Below, piece after piece: positions 62,770 to 64,000 of a stretch of 64,000 nt of DNA (its first letter is position 1; each line of letters starts with the position of its first letter). The notes beneath the pieces are model-generated. The model worked only from the letters and a program-made list of their open reading frames with translations. It was not told where the DNA came from and ran no database searches. This stretch comes from JAGLOK01 sp963675575 (lineage in GTDB: Bacteria > Bacillota > Clostridia > Christensenellales > UMGS416). Location of the stretch: the NCBI GenBank assembly GCA_963675575.1, contig OY776378.1, positions 2,480,001 to 2,544,000 of the forward strand, given 5' to 3'. The translations under genes were made by a program, and so were the position numbers.

Positions 62770-62965
62770 ATATTTTTTCACACCCCTATATAAAAATTGT
62801 TTAATACTAGTTAAAAAATAGCCTTTACATGCATTTTACAAAGTGGTAAAATCACCTCGTTAGAACACTTTCCCCAACCCTTTTAAGGGAATAAAAAAGG
62901 CCAAAATCCCGTCCCTTTTTCCAAAGAGCGATACTACGGCATCTTAATAATCAATGCAATTTATT
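62770..62965 (-). promoter_or_regulatory. rpoB leader, about 190 bases
   Basis: Gene-free RNA between the promoter and rpoB. Runs of GGGA/TCCC and CCCTT/AAGGG around 62875-62920 can pair, and several T-runs follow them, so early termination or processing is possible. No family recognised. The rest of the gap (62995-63144) shows nothing. Confidence 0.4.
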
Positions 62966-62994
62966 ATTATATCAAAGCACCTAATGCAAGTCAA
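62966..62994 (-). promoter_or_regulatory. Promoter of rpoB-rpoC
   Basis: TTGACT at 62989-62994 and TATAAT at 62966-62971 on the minus strand, exactly 17 bases apart. Confidence 0.88.
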
Positions 62995-63144
62995 GATTTT
63001 TTTATAGTGCATATGAAGCAGCACCCATTGTACAATCTTGCAAATCCGCCCATCTAATACCGCTTAAAACTATAATAAATCAATTATCGCTAATGCAGCA
63101 AGTCCTGCCAGCATATATTAAAAGCTGTTTCTTTCTAAACATAT

Positions 63145-63627
63145 TCAAGATAAAATATCCTGATACTTATCCGCAATGTTAGATATCGCTTCCAAGTATC
63201 GGGACATTCTATCATCATGGCACATCATATTCAATGTTTTTTTAATAATATTTGTAAATTCTTTATCAAATGATAAAATGGACTTATGGGAAAGCGAACA
63301 CACTCTTCTTGCTCTGGGATCAATTCGCAAAAAAAGCTCACCTTCTATAAACTTCGGAGCCAACGGAAAAATCCTGCAGCTCAGCGGTCTCATCTCCCTA
63401 TCGCATGCACCATTGCAGGTTAAGGCTTGCACCGCCCCGTATACCGCAAGCTCTTTTTGGAAAATTTTAAAGCCTCTTTCTGAAAGGAGTTCTTCCTCAT
63501 AGGGGAAAAGAAGCATATACCCTTCGCTATGACAGCACGCAGAACCGCAAAGTCTCCCACAGTCGTTTTTAAGCGGTGTTAAGCCACCAATCATTTTGTA
63601 GGCCGACTCAATTATCTTTTTCGACAT
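63145..63627 (-). CDS. YkgJ-like cysteine-cluster protein
   Basis: 160 residues with metal-binding cysteines: CGRLCGSACC near residue 23, CNGAC in the middle and RPLSCRIFPLAP afterwards. This C-x3-C-x2-3-CC then RPxxCRxFP pattern resembles the YkgJ/UPF0153 family, thought to bind zinc or an Fe-S cluster; function unknown. ATG at 63627 has GGAG four bases upstream. The frame stays open to 63843 but would then overlap the divergent plus-strand gene. Confidence 0.65.
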   Translation of the reverse strand: MSKKIIESAYKMIGGLTPLKNDCGRLCGSACCHSEGYMLLFPYEEELLSERGFKIFQKELAVYGAVQALTCNGACDREMRPLSCRIFPLAPKFIEGELFLRIDPRARRVCSLSHKSILSFDKEFTNIIKKTLNMMCHDDRMSRYLEAISNIADKYQDILS

Positions 63628-63654
63628 CTTGCTCCAATCATAAGAGGTGGTATT

Positions 63655-64000
63655 TTGAAAGAAATCTATATGCAAAGCCCCAAAAGCTTTATACATTCCG
63701 GAGATTGCCTGCAAACGATGAACTCTTGGCTTGAGACCAACCAAAACCAAATTGACTTGATTTACATTGACCCGCCCGGCTCTTCCGGACTCAGCTATAA
63801 GCTTATACAAAAAGTGGGAATAAATCAAGGCAGGATAACACATTCAAAGCCTATAAATAAAATATTTATAGAAACCAATTATCCAAGCATGATTAAAGAG
63901 GTTTTTCTAAAAAGCAAAAAGCTGCTCAAAGACTCCGGCAACATCTTCATCCATTGCACACCCAAAACATCCTCCTTTTTCAAAAATATTTTAGACGACA
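63655..64000 (+). CDS. DNA N6/N4 methyltransferase-like protein, 3' end cut by window edge
   Basis: About 115 codons visible and open to the right edge. FIHSGDCLQTM and IDLIYIDPPGSSGLSYK recall the HGDCL and DPPY motifs of beta-class DNA methyltransferases, and NIFIHCTPKTSSFFKNILDD recalls the IYVHCDxxxSHYLKxLLDE segment. The aromatic after DPP is Gly, so catalysis is doubtful. TTG at 63655 follows AGAGGTGG; ATG at 63670 is the alternative but is far from that site. Divergent from the cysteine-cluster gene with a 27-base gap. Confidence 0.7.
   Translation, partial: MKEIYMQSPKSFIHSGDCLQTMNSWLETNQNQIDLIYIDPPGSSGLSYKLIQKVGINQGRITHSKPINKIFIETNYPSMIKEVFLKSKKLLKDSGNIFIHCTPKTSSFFKNILDD

Overview
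The window is a chromosomal stretch from a low-to-mid GC Gram-positive anaerobe, most likely a clostridium-like member of the Bacillota. Supporting signs are the glmS ribozyme, the type-Z zinc S14, the L7Ae-like protein between rpoC and rpsL, ECF transporter genes inside the ribosomal superoperon, diderm-free lipoproteins, and a complete six-gene Rnf complex (ferredoxin:NAD+ ion pump). Nearly every gene lies on the minus strand, so transcription runs from high to low coordinates. No rRNA, tRNA, CRISPR array or prophage was seen.

Region 55-64 kb (start of the main transcription direction): a partial DNA methyltransferase-like gene on the plus strand, a cysteine-cluster protein, then rpoB and rpoC behind a strong promoter. 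Region 30-55 kb: the str, S10, spc and alpha operons in canonical order (L7Ae-like, rpsL, rpsG, fusA, tuf; rpsJ through rplO, secY, adk, map, KOW protein, infA, rpmJ, rpsM, rpsK, rpsD, rpoA, rplQ), followed by ecfA1-ecfA2-ecfT-truA and a separately promoted rplM-rpsI pair. rpmJ (37 codons) is intact at 37754-37867. Region 25.6-30 kb: trxB, glmM and glmS, with the glmS ribozyme between the last two; these supply amino sugar for the cell wall.

Region 20-25.5 kb is accessory: a 1201-bp IS5-family element with 4-bp TTAA target duplication sits 36 bp upstream of a kinase-like gene; beside it are a PhzF-family enzyme, a GC-rich multi-hairpin intergenic element, an AT-rich membrane protein of unknown role and a tautomerase. 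Region 12.7-20 kb: an ABC-2 exporter operon with a membrane methyltransferase, galE, a degenerate GT2-GtrA protein (the only plus-strand gene outside the IS and the right end), an epimerase-like dehydrogenase and an AIM24-like protein.

Region 6.2-12.5 kb: rnfCDGEAB followed, probably in the same transcript, by a BMP-family lipoprotein. Region 2.1-6 kb is the least ordinary part: a membrane-anchored PP2C-like phosphatase overlaps a serpin lipoprotein, followed by an isoprenoid-synthase-fold protein that overlaps a small gene whose reading frame is broken by one in-frame UAA. Region 1-2.1 kb: rpmE, a DUF1385 membrane protein (YqhQ-like) and prmC, cut by the left edge.
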